This document shows, piece after piece, positions 6,775 to 7,700 of a DNA stretch of 7,700 nucleotides. The stretch is from contig JAPPBZ010000013.1 in the NCBI GenBank assembly GCA_026702635.1, positions 1-7,700 on the forward strand, read 5' to 3'. Source of the stretch: Bacteroidota bacterium (lineage in GTDB: Bacteria > Bacteroidota > Rhodothermia > Rhodothermales > Bin80). The notes under the pieces are model-generated. The model ran no database searches and was not told where the DNA came from. It saw nothing but the letters and a program-made list of their open reading frames with translations. Within the stretch, counting starts at the first letter, position 1, and every line of letters starts with the position of its first letter. The position numbers were made by a program, and so were the translations under genes.

Positions 6775-7306
6775 ATCCCTGCTGTGGGTCTATTGAGGGC
6801 GATGCCTCAATGAGATCCGCCAGATTATCCAGGGCAGCCATTTGATCGCGCTGCATCAGTGGACGAATCACAGGTAAGATTGCCCTGCTGATAAATGATG
6901 ATCCATGCATAACGATGGTTTGCTGTATGCGGGATCCTTCTCCTAACGTCTGAAACGTAACAGAACGGTAACCTGAATAGCGCTCGGTTTCAATCTCTGC
7001 GTGGTATTCTTCCATTGGGATGATAGATGTAACCGTTTCGAGGCGAGAGTTGCCGTTGGCAAATTCCATGCGGAAAGATGCACTGAGATCAAATGGTTGG
7101 CCACTGATAGCTTCCACATGTTCCAGATTTCGTTGCCAGAGCGCTTGTCGGCCTGGATCCAGGAAGGTAGTCCATGAATCAGCAACCGGGGCCTTCACGC
7201 GTGCAGTTGCCGTATATCGGACTTCATCGACGAATAGACCCGTGATAATGAGTGCAAGTAAGGCCGCTGCAAGAATCACAGACACCGTATACAGAAATTG
7301 CTTCAT
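6767..7306 (-). CDS. Membrane-anchored SRPBCC-family protein
   Basis: A 179-residue protein. Residues about 5-26 are one hydrophobic segment (FLYTVSVILAAALLALIITG) behind a single Lys, a membrane anchor or uncleaved signal. The rest reads as an SRPBCC (START/polyketide cyclase-like) helix-grip domain: a first strand VRYTATARVKAP (29-40), helix SWTTFLDPGRQALWQRN (44-60), a run of beta strands (about 75-133), and a long C-terminal helix (about 137-169) that would line a hydrophobic cavity. Such domains bind small hydrophobic ligands; no catalytic residues can be identified. It is first in an operon with the larA-like gene, whose ATG lies inside its last codons (ATGAGTGA at 6774-6767). The two are therefore likely made together, though a functional link is inference. 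The start at 7306 is the first ATG ahead of the hydrophobic segment. Confidence 0.8.
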   Translation of the reverse strand: MKQFLYTVSVILAAALLALIITGLFVDEVRYTATARVKAPVADSWTTFLDPGRQALWQRNLEHVEAISGQPFDLSASFRMEFANGNSRLETVTSIIPMEEYHAEIETERYSGYRSVTFQTLGEGSRIQQTIVMHGSSFISRAILPVIRPLMQRDQMAALDNLADLIEASPSIDPQQGYE

Positions 7307-7381
7307 GGCCTATCAGTAGTGGTTAATGGGAAAATCGTACTCAAAACAAAATTGTACGCCATAAATAGCACCTTGGATACC
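7307..7381. promoter_or_regulatory. Divergent promoter region for the SRPBCC-larA operon and the radical SAM gene
   Basis: These 75 bases lie between two divergently transcribed start codons (7306 minus strand, 7382 plus strand), so they should hold at least the 5' regulatory sequences of both. The stretch is A/T-rich around 7340-7370. I could not identify a clean TAnnTTTG or sigma70-type promoter on either strand, so the promoter assignment rests on gene arrangement only. Confidence 0.4.
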
Positions 7382-7700
7382 ATGATAAGTGAACAGCCAT
7401 CCATACCAGCCCCGAGAGGACGTGCCACAGCCACGAACCCTCCCACCAGATTTGATCCAGTCAGCATAGAACTGGACCTGGATGCTCTTGAGCCGAGTGA
7501 ATTGAGGAAATCCTCCACCCAGTTCTTTGAAGATACTTCGAGATCTATTCTTGTGAGCAATGACTCTCCCGATGTTGGGCATAATTGGGGGCTTAATCCA
7601 TACCGTGGTTGCGAACATGGTTGCATCTATTGTTATGCGCGCCCGAGTCACGAATATCTGGGATGGAGCGCAGGGCTTGATTTTGAGACAAAAATTTTAG
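7382..7700 (+). CDS. PA0069-family radical SAM protein (N-terminal part, runs off the window)
   Basis: The first 106 residues of a protein that continues past the right edge. The N-terminus has the basic PRGRATATNPPTRFDP segment (11-26), then a linker, and then GLNPYRGCEHGCIYCYARPS (70-89). The CxxxCxxC motif (Cys77, Cys81, Cys84) binds the radical SAM [4Fe-4S] cluster. The following HEYLGWSAGLDFETKIL is characteristic of the PA0069 family, which is related to the spore photoproduct lyase (SplB-like) 'DNA repair photolyase' radical SAM proteins. The precise reaction of PA0069-type proteins is not established, so a repair role is only a suggestion. The start ATG at 7382 gives the family's usual N-terminus. 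It is transcribed away from the SRPBCC-larA operon. Confidence 0.93.
   Translation, partial: MISEQPSIPAPRGRATATNPPTRFDPVSIELDLDALEPSELRKSSTQFFEDTSRSILVSNDSPDVGHNWGLNPYRGCEHGCIYCYARPSHEYLGWSAGLDFETKIL

Noticed and set aside
1..7700. CRISPR arrays, tRNA or rRNA genes, insertion sequences, phage or defence genes
   Set aside because: No regularly spaced repeats, RNA-gene signatures, transposase or integrase motifs were seen on either strand.

Overview
The window looks like chromosomal DNA from a member of the Bacteroidota in the broad sense, possibly a Rhodothermota- or Balneolota-like marine lineage. The basis is a GLPGLI-family secreted protein next to an outer-membrane beta-barrel TonB-type receptor with a carboxypeptidase-regulatory-like N-terminal domain, a lipoprotein resembling Bacteroidota 6-bladed beta-propellers, start sites without clear Shine-Dalgarno sequences, and one sequence matching the Bacteroidota TAnnTTTG promoter. 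Base composition appears to be near 50% GC by eye. The lineage is an inference.

Left part (1-3225, minus strand): a two-gene unit. A GLPGLI-family exported protein (3225-2428) lies 10 bases upstream of a large TonB-dependent-receptor-like outer-membrane protein (2417 to beyond base 1, so its C-terminus is missing). Both have signal peptides. They probably act together at the cell envelope, but the substrate cannot be read from the sequence.

Middle (3226-5497): about 356 bases without a confidently called gene separate the minus-strand unit from two plus-strand genes. This gap has a curiously protein-like plus-strand reading frame (3254-3466), a 7-bp inverted repeat and a candidate promoter. 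After it come a predicted beta-propeller lipoprotein (3582-4670) and a secreted SGNH/GDSL hydrolase (4823-5497).

Right part (5494-7700): the SGNH hydrolase gene meets a minus-strand LarA-family (nickel-pincer lactate racemase-like) gene tail to tail, with both stop codons sharing one CTAG. The larA-like gene is the second gene of an apparent operon; the first encodes a membrane-anchored SRPBCC-fold protein, and the two overlap by 8 bases. A divergent PA0069-family radical SAM protein begins at 7382 and runs off the right edge.

I saw no tRNA, rRNA, CRISPR array, insertion sequence or prophage. Most of the window is ordinary core and envelope gene content. The points most worth checking are the 3226-3581 gap, the SRPBCC-larA pairing and the GLPGLI-receptor pairing.
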